The translations under genes and the position numbers were made by a program. Source: Thiosocius sp942490985 (GTDB taxonomy: Bacteria; Pseudomonadota; Gammaproteobacteria; Chromatiales; Chromatiaceae). From it: a stretch of 64,000 bases of DNA. Shown here piece after piece: positions 1-8,349 of the stretch. Position 1 is the stretch's first letter, and each line of letters begins with the position of its first letter. The notes beneath the pieces are model-generated. The model had not been told where the DNA came from. It ran no database searches and saw nothing but the letters and a program-made list of their open reading frames with translations. The stretch is taken from positions 124,001 through 188,000 of the forward strand of contig CALNYW010000002.1 of NCBI GenBank assembly GCA_942490985.1. The letters run 5' to 3'.

Positions 1-625
1 CGCCGATATCCTGACCGAAGATTTTGAACAGGAGCTCGGTGATTCCGGCAGCAAGGTACTCGACCATCTGCAATTCAATCTGACGCGCACCCAGGAGATG
101 CTCGACGAGTTGTTGGACTTCTCGCGGTTGCAGCGCGCGACGCCTCAGCGCGAACCCGTGGATCTCAACGACCTGCTCGATGAGGTGATTGCACTTTATA
201 GGGTCACGCTCGATGACATCGGGGCAAACGTAACCAAGCAGCATGAGTTGCCCGTACTCAACGTCGATCGGCGTCAGTTTCAACGGGTTTTCCAAAACCT
301 GATTGGTAACGCGATCAAGTTCCGCAGCGAGCATCCCTTACAAATCACGGTGCGCGCGCAACGCGTGCGTGACGAGTGGCGTATCGGCATCAAGGACAAT
401 GGTATTGGCATCGCCGAAGATGACAGCAAGCGCATCTTCGACATGTTCGAGCGGGCAGTGGATTCCGACGAATTGCCAGGCAACGGTATGGGTCTTGCGA
501 TCTGTAAACGAATAATTCATAACCATCGCGGCAAGATCTGGGTAAGATCGTCTTTGGGCAGTGGCAGTGTTTTCATCTTCTCGATCCCTCAGGCGGATGA
601 GGTTGTCGATGTGGTCGGTGATTGA
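1..625 (+). CDS. Sensor histidine kinase, C-terminal part (truncated by window edge)
   Basis: The open frame enters from the left edge (first full codon at base 2) and ends at 625, giving about 207 residues of kinase core. It begins inside the dimerisation helix region and continues into a HATPase domain. The N box (NLIGNAIKF), G1 box (DNGIGIAEDD) and G2 box (GNGMGLAICKRI) are all visible and look intact. Kinases of this class autophosphorylate a His and pass the phosphate to a receiver Asp. That His and the sensor domain lie outside the window. A receiver-GGDEF-EAL protein starts 36 bp downstream, so the two are probably a cognate pair. The signal sensed cannot be told from here. Confidence 0.9.
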   Translation, partial: ADILTEDFEQELGDSGSKVLDHLQFNLTRTQEMLDELLDFSRLQRATPQREPVDLNDLLDEVIALYRVTLDDIGANVTKQHELPVLNVDRRQFQRVFQNLIGNAIKFRSEHPLQITVRAQRVRDEWRIGIKDNGIGIAEDDSKRIFDMFERAVDSDELPGNGMGLAICKRIIHNHRGKIWVRSSLGSGSVFIFSIPQADEVVDVVGD

Positions 626-661
626 GGCGGCCCTGCTACACGGAGCCAAGCTGAGTGGAAA

Positions 662-2767
662 ATGACTGGCGAAAGCATTGATGTCTTGCTGGTTGAGGAT
701 AACTCGCAAGAGGCGGAAATCGTCCGTCTGTATCTCGCGAAACGCTACTCCCGCCCCTATACGATTCGCCATGTAAAAACGATCGCCAACGCGCTCGATG
801 AACTGAGTATCGGCAGCCTGCCGTCCGTGATCTTGCTCGACTTGCATCTGCCGGATGCCAAGGGTCTGGATGGCTTCGAGCGGATTGCCCGTCTCGCACC
901 TGGCGTGCCGGTCATCATCCTGACCAATTTCAATGAAGAGAAAACCGCCGCCCAGGCTGTCCGTGCCGGTGCGCAGGACTACCTGGTCAAGCGCGAAGTC
1001 AATGCCGCATTGCTGCATCGCGCGATTCTTTATGCGATCGAGCGACAACGTTCAGAGCGGGCATTGATCAAGGCGAAAGAACGCTATGCGCTGGCCGCAA
1101 CCGGTGCCAACGACTGTATCTGGGACTGGGAAGCCGAGAGTGAGCAGGCCTATTTTTCACCACGCTGGAACGACCTGATCGGCTTGCCGGCAGATGAACA
1201 ACCGACCAGCTTGCGCGACTGGTTCGATCGGGTGCATCCCGAAGACATCAAAGAGCTCCGCCAACTGACCTCGGCGAGGTCCGACCAGGAACGCCACAGT
1301 TTTGAACATGAACACCGCTTACGGCGTGCCAATGGGGAATTTGTCTGGGTCTATGCCCGTGGTGTGGTGATCGCCAACGGCGGCGGCAAGCCCGTGCGTA
1401 TGGCCGGCTCGATCAGCAGCATCGCCAAGCGCAAAGAAACCGAACGCCAGTTGATCCATCGTGCGTTGCACGATGCGTTGACGGGGCTGCCCAACCGGGT
1501 GCTGTTCATGGACCGCCTCAAGCAGGCCTTGCGCCGTTATAAGCGGGACAAGCGGCTACGCTTCGCCGTGCTGTTTTTTGATCTCGATCGCTTCAAGTTC
1601 GTCAACGACAGTCTTGGCCACTCGGCCGGTGATTCTTTGTTGATCTCGATTTCGCGGCGGCTGTTCAGTGTCATCCGGCCGGGTGATACGGTCGCCCGGA
1701 TGGGTGGCGACGAGTTCGCCGTGTTGGTCAGCGATTTCGACTCGGAAACCAACGTTGCCCATGTCGCTGAACGCATCCACGAGCTGTTCCGGCACGAGTT
1801 TTCCGTGGCGGGTCATGACATGTACTCGAGCGCCAGTATCGGCGTCGCGATAGCGGCCGAGCAGTACCAGACACCCGATGAGATCTTGCGCGATGCGGAT
1901 CTGGCTATGTATCGGGCCAAGCGTTCCGAGACCGACAATACCGCGATTTTCGATCGCAACATGCATCAGGCCGCGATCGAGCGCCTGAATCTCGAAACAG
2001 ACCTGCGGCGCGCGGTCGAGCGTGGTGAGTTCATCGTGCACTACCAGCCGATCGTCACGCTCGATGACCGGCGGATCGTCGGATTCGAGGCACTGTTGCG
2101 CTGGATGCATCCGCAAAGAGGTATGTTGGCCCCCGATTCTTTTCTTTCCGTCATCAAAGACAACGGCATGCTCACGAACCTGAGTTGGTGGGTGTTGGGT
2201 CAGGCCTGCAGTCAGGCGAGAGAATGGGGCAAATTGTTTGCCGGTGGTTCGAGTTTTTCGATGAGCGTGAACGTGTCTGCCAGTATGTTCCAGTCTGATC
2301 TGGCGGTGCAGCGGGTCAAAGACATCGTCAATGACAGCGGCCTGGACCCGAATGACCTGGCGTTGGAGCTCACCGAGCGAGACTGCATGGAATATGGCGA
2401 TGTCACGCAGCATTTGTTGAGAGAATTGCGGGCATTCGGGGTGAAGGTGCACATGGATGATTTTGGGACCGGCTATTCATCGCTGTCTTACCTGCAGCGC
2501 TGCACTTACGACACCCTCAAGATAGATCGTTCATTCATTCATAACCTCGATCAAGAGCAGCAGAGCACAGCCATCATCAAGACGATCGTCGGATTGGGGC
2601 GCATGCTGAACATGAAAGTCATCGCCGAGGGCGTCGAATCGCAGGGGCAGATCGATGCCTTGCAGGCGATGGAGTGCCCACAGGCCCAGGGTTTCTTGTT
2701 TTCCAGACCCATCCCGCCAGGCGAAGCGCAGCTTTTGCTACAGGGTGCCCGGCGACTCCAGCACTAG
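662..2767 (+). CDS. Response regulator with PAS, GGDEF and EAL domains (c-di-GMP turnover)
   Basis: This 701-residue protein has four modules. A receiver domain (about 1-125) has the acidic cluster VEDN and phosphoacceptor Asp60 in ILLDLHLPD. A PAS domain follows (about 140-255). A GGDEF domain (about 270-430) has the intact signature RMGGDEFAVL. An EAL domain (about 440-700) has GFEALLRW and the DDFGTGYSSL loop. GGDEF domains make and EAL domains degrade cyclic di-GMP. Both signatures are canonical, so either activity is possible and the net direction is unknown. It follows a histidine kinase at 36 bp, which suggests phosphorylation controls c-di-GMP output. The start at 662 gives a complete receiver domain. 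Confidence 0.93.
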   Translation: MTGESIDVLLVEDNSQEAEIVRLYLAKRYSRPYTIRHVKTIANALDELSIGSLPSVILLDLHLPDAKGLDGFERIARLAPGVPVIILTNFNEEKTAAQAVRAGAQDYLVKREVNAALLHRAILYAIERQRSERALIKAKERYALAATGANDCIWDWEAESEQAYFSPRWNDLIGLPADEQPTSLRDWFDRVHPEDIKELRQLTSARSDQERHSFEHEHRLRRANGEFVWVYARGVVIANGGGKPVRMAGSISSIAKRKETERQLIHRALHDALTGLPNRVLFMDRLKQALRRYKRDKRLRFAVLFFDLDRFKFVNDSLGHSAGDSLLISISRRLFSVIRPGDTVARMGGDEFAVLVSDFDSETNVAHVAERIHELFRHEFSVAGHDMYSSASIGVAIAAEQYQTPDEILRDADLAMYRAKRSETDNTAIFDRNMHQAAIERLNLETDLRRAVERGEFIVHYQPIVTLDDRRIVGFEALLRWMHPQRGMLAPDSFLSVIKDNGMLTNLSWWVLGQACSQAREWGKLFAGGSSFSMSVNVSASMFQSDLAVQRVKDIVNDSGLDPNDLALELTERDCMEYGDVTQHLLRELRAFGVKVHMDDFGTGYSSLSYLQRCTYDTLKIDRSFIHNLDQEQQSTAIIKTIVGLGRMLNMKVIAEGVESQGQIDALQAMECPQAQGFLFSRPIPPGEAQLLLQGARRLQH

Positions 2768-2922
2768 CCTGTCAGCCATTTGAGGTTCTACCGGCGCCGT
2801 TGACCAAACTTTGTTCGGGGTTTTCTTTACAGTTTGTGCCACAATTAATGATGCTCGAAGCCGATGTAAAGCGGCATGGCGACCAACCCGGGCAAGACAT
2901 AGGTTAGGGCACTTCCTCAAAG

Positions 2923-3504
2923 ATGGCAGAGCAACCGGTCGATCCACGCGCGAGTTCGGACGAACAGATCCTGCAGCAGCAGTACCTGCGGGCGATGAGT
3001 TCGTTCGAGGGCATCGTTCTGAACCAGATCGATGTCAAGAACAAGCTCGGCGACCGTTTGGCCTGGGCCACGCGGGCGGGCCTGGTCATTCTGTTCATCA
3101 TCGCGTTTTCGATTCTCGTCCTGCTGTTGACGCTGAGTTCGCAAATCAATCGAATCTCCGGGGTCGTCGGCGCGATGAATACCCATTTCTCGGGTGTCTC
3201 GATGCGGATGACCGAGATCAGCGACCACCTTGGCTCGATGCAGACGCAGGTCCAACAAATGGAGGCGATGGCCGAATACACCGGCTCGATGCAGGTCGAG
3301 GTGCAATCGATCGGGGCCAGCACCGGTCAGATTCAGGACAGTGTGGTCAGTATTGGCCAGCAGATGGCCGGTACGCGGCACAACGTGCAAAACATCGCCG
3401 GCACGATGAACGCGATCAATCACGAGGTGCAGGGTATGAGCGCCGAGATGCACCGCATGGCCAAACCGGCGCGCGCGCTCAACAACATGTTCCCGTTCCC
3501 GTAA
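2923..3504 (+). CDS. Membrane-anchored Met-rich coiled-coil protein (upstream paralogue)
   Basis: This 193-residue protein is not a family I recognise. It has a hydrophilic N-terminus (1-50), one transmembrane helix (about 52-72, rich in Leu and Ile), then about 110 residues of regularly spaced Met, Gln, Ile and Ala that look like a coiled coil, ending in NNMFPFP. The layout resembles half of a chemoreceptor or an anchoring protein, but there is no HAMP domain, signalling tip or enzyme motif. A second protein of the same architecture starts 4 bp after its stop, so the two are translated together and probably arose by duplication. minCDE follows on the same strand, but nothing in the sequence ties the pair to division. 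Confidence 0.8.
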   Translation: MAEQPVDPRASSDEQILQQQYLRAMSSFEGIVLNQIDVKNKLGDRLAWATRAGLVILFIIAFSILVLLLTLSSQINRISGVVGAMNTHFSGVSMRMTEISDHLGSMQTQVQQMEAMAEYTGSMQVEVQSIGASTGQIQDSVVSIGQQMAGTRHNVQNIAGTMNAINHEVQGMSAEMHRMAKPARALNNMFPFP

Positions 3505-3508
3505 GACG

Positions 3509-4057
3509 ATGATGGACGGCGTAGATCCACGCAAACCGATAGTCGAGGTCATGGCGCGTCTCGGTCGTGAGACGCAGCTCCACGTCGACGAACGTGATCG
3601 CCATTTCACCGTCACGCAAAAAATGGTCGTTGCGATCTCGGTCTTACTGGCGTTACTCGCGGTGGTAAATATTTATCACGTGACCGTGCTGTATCGGGAT
3701 CTCAACGGCATTGTCGACAACATGGATTCGATGTACCGCAACCTGTCACGGGTGAGCCGGGATATGGACGTCATTACCGATCGGGTGGCCAGTTTCGACA
3801 GGCATATCCAGGTGATGACCCCGATCACCGCCCACATGGCCGAGATCACGCAGGTGATGCCGGCGCTGCGCGCGAACATGCTCGAGATCCGCAACGAGAT
3901 GGTCGGCATCGACCAAAACATGCATCAGATGACCGAAGCGATGGGTGGTATCGCGGTGCAGATGAACCAGATGACCGGCGGTGTCAGCATCATGCGGCAA
4001 AACGTGCGATCAATCGCCGGGCCGATGGGGGCGATGAACCCGATCATCCCGAACTGA
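3509..4057 (+). CDS. Membrane-anchored Met-rich coiled-coil protein (downstream paralogue)
   Basis: This 182-residue protein repeats the architecture of its neighbour: a charged N-terminal tail (1-37), one transmembrane helix (about 38-58), then a long coiled-coil-like segment dense in Met and Asn (for example NMHQMTEAMGG), ending in MNPIIPN. The tail ends of the two proteins share a short Met/Asn/Pro-rich finish, which suggests a conserved terminal element. The start is ATG at 3509, with a second ATG in frame directly after it. Tight spacing implies one operon and perhaps a hetero-oligomer. The function is unknown. An inner-membrane protein with the coiled coil in the periplasm is the likeliest topology, but that is inferred. 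Confidence 0.8.
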   Translation: MMDGVDPRKPIVEVMARLGRETQLHVDERDRHFTVTQKMVVAISVLLALLAVVNIYHVTVLYRDLNGIVDNMDSMYRNLSRVSRDMDVITDRVASFDRHIQVMTPITAHMAEITQVMPALRANMLEIRNEMVGIDQNMHQMTEAMGGIAVQMNQMTGGVSIMRQNVRSIAGPMGAMNPIIPN

Positions 4058-4168
4058 TCGCCGGTTGCCGGAAGAATCCCCTAAAACTGTGAACCGCCCG
4101 CCACAATAGGCATGCCTTTCGTATAGAATCCGGCCTATTCCAATCCTCGTCAGAAGCAATAGCAGGAC

Positions 4169-4885
4169 ATGACCGAGGCACCCGCCCGCGCCATCGACCA
4201 GATGCCGTCTTTCGATATGAAAGCCGGCCAATTCACCATCCCGACCCTGGTCCTGCGCGACCGCGATCTCGACGCGCTGGATCGGTTTCTCGCGGAACAG
4301 GCGGCACGATCGCCCGGCTTTTTCAACCGTGCCCCGGTCGCCATCGATATCTCGCAGCTCCCCATTGACGACGTCGTCAACGATCTGGTGATCGTGGTCG
4401 GCATGTTGCGTGGCCACGGCATGATCCCGGTCGGCGTGCGTGGCGCGGCCGCCGAGCAGCATGACCAGATTGCCGCGTTGGAGCTGGCGTTGATGCCGGC
4501 AGCGCGCCGAGCCGTTGCGGCCAGGCCGCAACCTGTCGCCGGCGCACCTGCTGCCACTGCGCAGACCCTGATTGTCGAAGAACCGGTGCGCTCGGGCCAG
4601 CGTTGCTACGCGCGTGGCGGCGATCTGATATTGCTGGCGGGGGTCAGCTCGGGCGCCGAGGTGATGGCCGACGGCCACATCCATGCCTACGGGCCGCTGC
4701 GTGGCCGGGCGATGGCCGGGGTGTCGGGAAACACCGCCGCTTGCATCTTCTGTCGCGAGCTCGGCGCCGAGTTGATTTCGATCGCCGGCCGCTATCGCGT
4801 CAGCGAGAATCTCGAAAGCCGCTATCTCGGGCGTGCCGTACGCATCGCGCTGAGTGGCGAAAGCCTTAGCTGCACGTTGTTGTGA
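4169..4885 (+). CDS. minC: Septum site-determining protein MinC
   Basis: MinC is the FtsZ assembly inhibitor that keeps the division ring away from the cell poles. This 238-residue copy has the normal length. It has an N-terminal FtsZ-antagonist domain (about 10-110), a linker rich in Ala, Pro and Val, and the C-terminal beta-helix domain that binds MinD, recognisable by GADVMADG-like turns (here GAEVMADGHIHAYGPLRGRA) and SGNTAACIFC. AGGA lies just upstream of the ATG. minD and minE follow on the same strand, giving the classical operon. A TATAGAAT box at 4122-4129 could be its -10 element, but no good -35 accompanies it. Confidence 0.95.
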   Translation: MTEAPARAIDQMPSFDMKAGQFTIPTLVLRDRDLDALDRFLAEQAARSPGFFNRAPVAIDISQLPIDDVVNDLVIVVGMLRGHGMIPVGVRGAAAEQHDQIAALELALMPAARRAVAARPQPVAGAPAATAQTLIVEEPVRSGQRCYARGGDLILLAGVSSGAEVMADGHIHAYGPLRGRAMAGVSGNTAACIFCRELGAELISIAGRYRVSENLESRYLGRAVRIALSGESLSCTLL

Positions 4886-4949
4886 CCCATCTTTTATCCG
4901 ACCAGCGCGAACCCATGGCGCAGCCTTGCAGGTTCCAAGGAGTACCCAG

Positions 4950-5759
4950 TTGGCAAGAATTATCGTAGTGACCTCGGGCAAGGGCGGGGTGGGCAAAACG
5001 ACCACCAGCGCCGCGTTTGCGATGGGCCTGGCCGAGCGTGGCCTGAAGACCGTCGTGATCGACTTCGACGTCGGTCTGCGCAACCTCGACCTGATCATGG
5101 GCTGCGAGCGGCGTGTGGTGTTCGACTTCGTCAACGTAATCAACGGTGATGCGAATGTCGGTCAGGCGCTGATCAAAGACAAGCGCAACCCCAACCTGTT
5201 TGTGCTGCCCGCCTCGCAGACCCGCGACAAGGACGCGCTGACGGTCGAGGGTGTCGGCAAGGTGCTCGAAGAGCTGGGCAAAGAGTTCGAGTACATCGTC
5301 TGCGACTCGCCGGCCGGCATCGAGCGCGGCGCGACCATGGCGATGTACTTTGCCGACGACGCGATCGTCGTGACCAACCCGGAGGTCTCGTCGGTGCGCG
5401 ATTCCGACCGCATGATCGGTATCCTGTCGAGCAAATCGCGGCGTGCCGAGCAGAACCTGGCAGGCATCCGCGAATACCTGCTGGTCACCCGCTACTCGCC
5501 CGAACGCGTCGACCGCGGCGAGATGCTGGCACTCGATGACGTGCAGGAGATCCTGTCGCTCGACCTGATCGGCGTGATCCCGGAGTCGACCTCGGTGCTG
5601 AACGCGTCGAATTCCGGCGTACCGGTGATCCTCGACCGCGACAGCAACGCCGGCCAGGCCTACAACGACATGGTCGCGCGTTACCTCGGTGAGGACCTGC
5701 CGCACCGCTTCCTGCAGGTCGAAAAGAAAGGCCTGTTCGGCCGGCTGTTTGGGGGTTGA
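4950..5759 (+). CDS. minD: Septum site-determining ATPase MinD (TTG start)
   Basis: MinD is the membrane-binding ATPase that recruits MinC and is driven off the membrane by MinE, producing pole-to-pole oscillation. The start used here is TTG at 4950: AAGGAG sits 7 bases upstream (4937-4942), and translation then begins ARIIVVTSGKGGVGKTT, the family N-terminus with the deviant Walker A motif. No ATG gives that N-terminus. The 269 residues include the switch regions and end in an amphipathic helix (FLQVEKKGLFGRLFGG), the membrane-targeting sequence. The stop codon lies 2 bases before the minE ATG. A decayed copy of its last about 20 codons lies near 8350-8414. Confidence 0.97.
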   Translation: MARIIVVTSGKGGVGKTTTSAAFAMGLAERGLKTVVIDFDVGLRNLDLIMGCERRVVFDFVNVINGDANVGQALIKDKRNPNLFVLPASQTRDKDALTVEGVGKVLEELGKEFEYIVCDSPAGIERGATMAMYFADDAIVVTNPEVSSVRDSDRMIGILSSKSRRAEQNLAGIREYLLVTRYSPERVDRGEMLALDDVQEILSLDLIGVIPESTSVLNASNSGVPVILDRDSNAGQAYNDMVARYLGEDLPHRFLQVEKKGLFGRLFGG

Positions 5760-5761
5760 GC

Positions 5762-6007
5762 ATGGCACTGCTGGATTTTTTCAAACAACGCAAGAGCAAC
5801 TCGGCGTCGATCGCCAAAGAGCGCCTGCAGATCCTGGTCGCCCACGACCGCCGCGGCGGCGGGCCGTCGTACCTGCCGCAGCTGCAGCGCGATCTGCTGA
5901 AGGTGATCCGCAAGTATGTCGCGGTGGACAACGATGCCATATCGATCAATGTCGAAAGCGACGGCGGGCAGGAGATCTTGGAGCTGAATGTGGTGTTGCC
6001 GGATTAG
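5762..6007 (+). CDS. minE: Cell division topological specificity factor MinE
   Basis: MinE stimulates MinD ATPase and confines the MinCD inhibitor to the poles. The 81-residue product has the expected length: an N-terminal membrane-targeting stretch (ALLDFFKQRK), the MinD-interacting segment (SASIAKERLQILVAHDR) and a C-terminal dimerisation domain (LLKVIRKYVAVD). The ATG at 5762 is chosen over an in-frame TTG at 5756 because the latter overlaps the minD stop and adds only two residues. The last gene of min ends here and the sequence turns accessory about 120 bases later. A second, frameshifted minE lies at 8416. Confidence 0.96.
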   Translation: MALLDFFKQRKSNSASIAKERLQILVAHDRRGGGPSYLPQLQRDLLKVIRKYVAVDNDAISINVESDGGQEILELNVVLPD

Positions 6008-6130
6008 CGGCTAGGTGTGGTTTGGTAAGGCCGGCGGCGTCGGCCGATAGCAGATCAAAAAGGACCCGCACCCATTTGTAGCCGAGTCAGCGTTTACCGA
6101 TTTTTCGCTGCTGCGCGTCTACTTCTCGCG

Positions 6131-6150
6131 CTAGGAGTCTGCGCGGCAGA
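6131..6150 (+). repeat. Left terminal inverted repeat of the IS1182-type element
   Basis: CTAGGAGTCTGCGCGGCAGA matches the reverse complement of 7672-7691 at all 20 positions. The next base outward differs between the two ends. Confidence 0.9.
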
Positions 6151-6189
6151 AGCTCCGCATTGACAAAGGAAAGAGCGATAATCGGCCAT

Positions 6190-7509
6190 ATGACAGCAAG
6201 CTACGTACCCTACGCCCCGAATCAAGACCTGTTGTTGCCCCCTTCATTGCAGGAATGGCTCCCGGAAGGACATCTGGCCTATTTCATCAGCGACACCGTC
6301 GACGCACTCGATCTGTCGGCCTTCCACGCGCGTTACGCGAACGGCGGTCCGCGAAACCAGCCGTTTCATCCAGCGATGATGGTGAAGGTGCTGCTGTACG
6401 GTTACGCCACCGGCACGTTCTCGTCACGCAAACTTGCGCGCAAGCTGCACGAGGACGTGGCATTTCGGGTGTTGGCGGCCGGCAACTTCCCTGCGCATCG
6501 TACGCTGTGTGATTTCCGGGCCAATCACCTTGAAGAGCTCTCGCAGCTGTTTGTGCAGGTGGTGCATCTGGCGCAGGAGTGCGGTCTGGTGAAGCTGGGC
6601 ACGGTGGCGATCGACGGCACGAAGGTCAAAGCGAACGCAAGCCGCCACAAGGCGATGAGTTACCAGCGGATGCGCGAGACCGAACAGCAGCTCAGGGCGC
6701 AGATCGATGAGCTGATGGCGCGTGCACAGGCGGCTGACGTGGCCGAGCGCAACGAGCCGGAGTTAGATATACCGGAGGAAATTGCCCGGCGCGAGAAGCG
6801 TCTGGCGACGATCGCCGCGGCCAAGGCGCGACTTGAGCAGCGCCAGCGTGAGGCGGACCGGGAGAAAGGACGCAGCGATGATGACGATCGACGGCCTCGC
6901 AAGCCGGATGGCACGCCCAAAGGAGGCTCGCGCTACAAGCGCGACTTCGGCGTACCCGAGGACAAGGCGCAGGAGAACTTCACCGATCCGGACAGCCGGA
7001 TCATGAAGCATGGCAATGGTGCCTTCGAGCAGAGCTACAACGGACAGACGGCGGTCGATGCCGAGCACGGGATCATTGTCGCGGCCGAGTTGACGATGTG
7101 TGCATCGGACGCTCATCAGCTGTCGCCGATGCTCGATGCGCTCGAGCACAACTGCGGGGCAGTGCCTGAGCAGACGCTGGCCGACACCGGCTATCGCGGC
7201 GAGGCAGTATTCGAGGCGTTGGCCGATCGCGGCACGGATCTGATCGTGTCGCTTGGCCGTGAGGGACGCGACATCGCCAAGATTGACGCGACGAGTAAGC
7301 CTCGAACGGCGGCGATGGCCGAGAGGCTAAAGAGCGTCGAAGGTCAGACCGCCTACCGGCGTCGCAAGCACATCGTCGAGCCACCGAATGGTTGGATCAA
7401 ATCGGTGCTCGGGTTCCGCCAGTTCAGTCTTCGGGGCGTCGAGAAAGTACGCGCGGAATGGAAACTGGTGACCACGGCATTGAACCTGCGTCGGATGGCA
7501 TACCTGTGA
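6190..7509 (+). CDS. IS1182 family transposase
   Basis: This 439-residue DDE transposase begins with the family's N-terminus (MTASYVPYAPNQDLLLPPS) and the DUF772-type domain (about 10-100, with GYATGTFSSRKLARKLHED). A charged insertion separates the catalytic parts. All three acidic positions appear present: Asp in VAIDGTKVKANAS, Asp in LADTGYRGEAV, and Glu in KHIVEPPNGWIKSVLGF. It runs full length without frameshift, so the element could still be active. The ATG at 6190 is preferred over 6160 because homology-like sequence starts there. Its base composition is like the rest of the window. Confidence 0.93.
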   Translation: MTASYVPYAPNQDLLLPPSLQEWLPEGHLAYFISDTVDALDLSAFHARYANGGPRNQPFHPAMMVKVLLYGYATGTFSSRKLARKLHEDVAFRVLAAGNFPAHRTLCDFRANHLEELSQLFVQVVHLAQECGLVKLGTVAIDGTKVKANASRHKAMSYQRMRETEQQLRAQIDELMARAQAADVAERNEPELDIPEEIARREKRLATIAAAKARLEQRQREADREKGRSDDDDRRPRKPDGTPKGGSRYKRDFGVPEDKAQENFTDPDSRIMKHGNGAFEQSYNGQTAVDAEHGIIVAAELTMCASDAHQLSPMLDALEHNCGAVPEQTLADTGYRGEAVFEALADRGTDLIVSLGREGRDIAKIDATSKPRTAAMAERLKSVEGQTAYRRRKHIVEPPNGWIKSVLGFRQFSLRGVEKVRAEWKLVTTALNLRRMAYL

Positions 7510-7671
7510 GCCACATCAGACCAAAAACGCCCCCTGCGAGGCCCTGCAGTCTATCGTCAGATTCGAATTCGCCATGTTCCGAGCAATTGTTCGGCTCGTA
7601 CGATTACAGCCTCGCCAGTTGCAATACCTCTTTACAGCCATCGGCCGGCTTTCCGTTTGGCGCCGAAGCGG

Positions 7672-7691
7672 TCTGCCGCGCAGACTCCTAG
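7672..7691 (-). repeat. Right terminal inverted repeat of the IS1182-type element
   Basis: TCTGCCGCGCAGACTCCTAG on the plus strand is the exact reverse complement of 6131-6150. It lies about 160 bp after the transposase stop. Confidence 0.9.
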
Positions 7692-7783
7692 GTCAGCGTC
7701 GAGAGTGAGAAAGGTAGTGGCAATGCAGGACCTGGGTCTGGCTCCCTGCTAGAAAAAATTCGATCTCCGCGACATTGCCACGG

Positions 7784-8020
7784 TCAGCGGCGCTTCTGCT
7801 CGGCGACGTAGTGGTCTAGCAGATTTCTGATCATTTTCTGATAGGGCATATGGTGTTTTTTTGCCGCATCTTTGAAGAAGGACACACTCTCGGTGCTAAG
7901 CGTAATCGTGATCTTGGTCTGACTGTTCTGCAGCGCCAGCTCTTCGGGTGACGGCAGAAAATCCTCCACCAACTCAAGCTCGCCGAGCGGTTCGTCACTG
8001 TACTGCATTCGCTTGCTCAT
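7784..8020 (-). CDS. brnA: BrnA-type antitoxin
   Basis: This 78-residue protein has an acidic N-terminal half and a ribbon-helix-helix-like C-terminus (KITITLSTESVSFFKDAAKK, then HMPYQKMIRNLLDHYV), the pattern of BrnA antitoxins. These bind and neutralise BrnT and repress their own operon. The start at 8020 lies 26 bases inside the end of the upstream toxin gene, the gene order and overlap usual for brnTA. An earlier in-frame ATG at 8056 would add 12 residues encoded wholly within brnT and is less likely. The pair sits between the IS element and the decayed minE copy. Confidence 0.88.
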   Translation of the reverse strand: MSKRMQYSDEPLGELELVEDFLPSPEELALQNSQTKITITLSTESVSFFKDAAKKHHMPYQKMIRNLLDHYVAEQKRR

Positions 8021-8285
8021 AGATCCTTTTTCCCCTGCGCCAGTAACCCGCCTCAATGATCCGAACTCGGCCGCGACGATAAGTGAAGCGCACCGTCAGT
8101 ATGCCGGTCCCCTCGCGATTCAAACCAACGCAGTAGTAACGCTGTTCCTTTTGGCTGTGGCAGACGTCCTTCGCGATGACGCGATTTTTATCGAGAAAGG
8201 CATGCTGGGCATCAGCAAAAGAAACGCCGTGGTTCTGCTGGTTGGCGGCATCCTTTGCCATGTCCCACTCGAACGTCGATTCCAT
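7995..8285 (-). CDS. brnT: BrnT-type ribonuclease toxin
   Basis: This 96-residue protein carries the BrnT (DUF497) signature: FEWDMAKDAANQQNHGVSF near the N-terminus, the central VGLNREGTGILTVRFTYR strand pair, and the basic C-terminal segment RIIEAGYWRRGKRIYE. BrnT toxins are RelE-fold ribonucleases that stop translation until BrnA sequesters them. The reading frame is intact and of normal length, so the toxin is probably functional. An inverted repeat lies 22 bases upstream of its start, in the right place for the BrnA operator. Confidence 0.9.
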   Translation of the reverse strand: MESTFEWDMAKDAANQQNHGVSFADAQHAFLDKNRVIAKDVCHSQKEQRYYCVGLNREGTGILTVRFTYRRGRVRIIEAGYWRRGKRIYEQANAVQ

Positions 8286-8306
8286 CGCGCCTCATTATGG
8301 CAAGAG

Positions 8307-8324
8307 TATGGCTAAATAGCCATA
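8307..8324 (-). promoter_or_regulatory. Inverted repeat upstream of brnTA, candidate BrnA operator
   Basis: TATGGCTA-AA-TAGCCATA is a perfect 8-bp inverted repeat with a 2-bp spacer, 22 bp upstream of the brnT start codon. Autorepression by the antitoxin is established for the family; that this palindrome is the site is inferred from position and symmetry. Confidence 0.5.
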
Positions 8325-8349
8325 TTTTGAGTCGAGATGCCTCGAATGG

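Larger units (their letters stand above)
6131..7691 (+). mobile_element. Complete IS1182-type insertion sequence
   Basis: A 1,561-bp unit is bounded by a perfect 20-bp inverted repeat, CTAGGAGTCTGCGCGGCAGA at 6131-6150 and its reverse complement at 7672-7691. It contains one intact transposase gene. The outermost four bases, CTAG, are palindromic, so they may be part of the terminal repeat or a 4-bp target duplication flanking a 16-bp repeat; sequence alone cannot decide. Similarity of the two ends becomes patchy inside the 20 bp. The element sits about 120 bp after minE. Confidence 0.88.

Noticed and set aside
4866..5768. Long open frame opposite minD
   Set aside because: It is a GC-rich shadow; translation gives no recognisable motif and minD is unambiguous.
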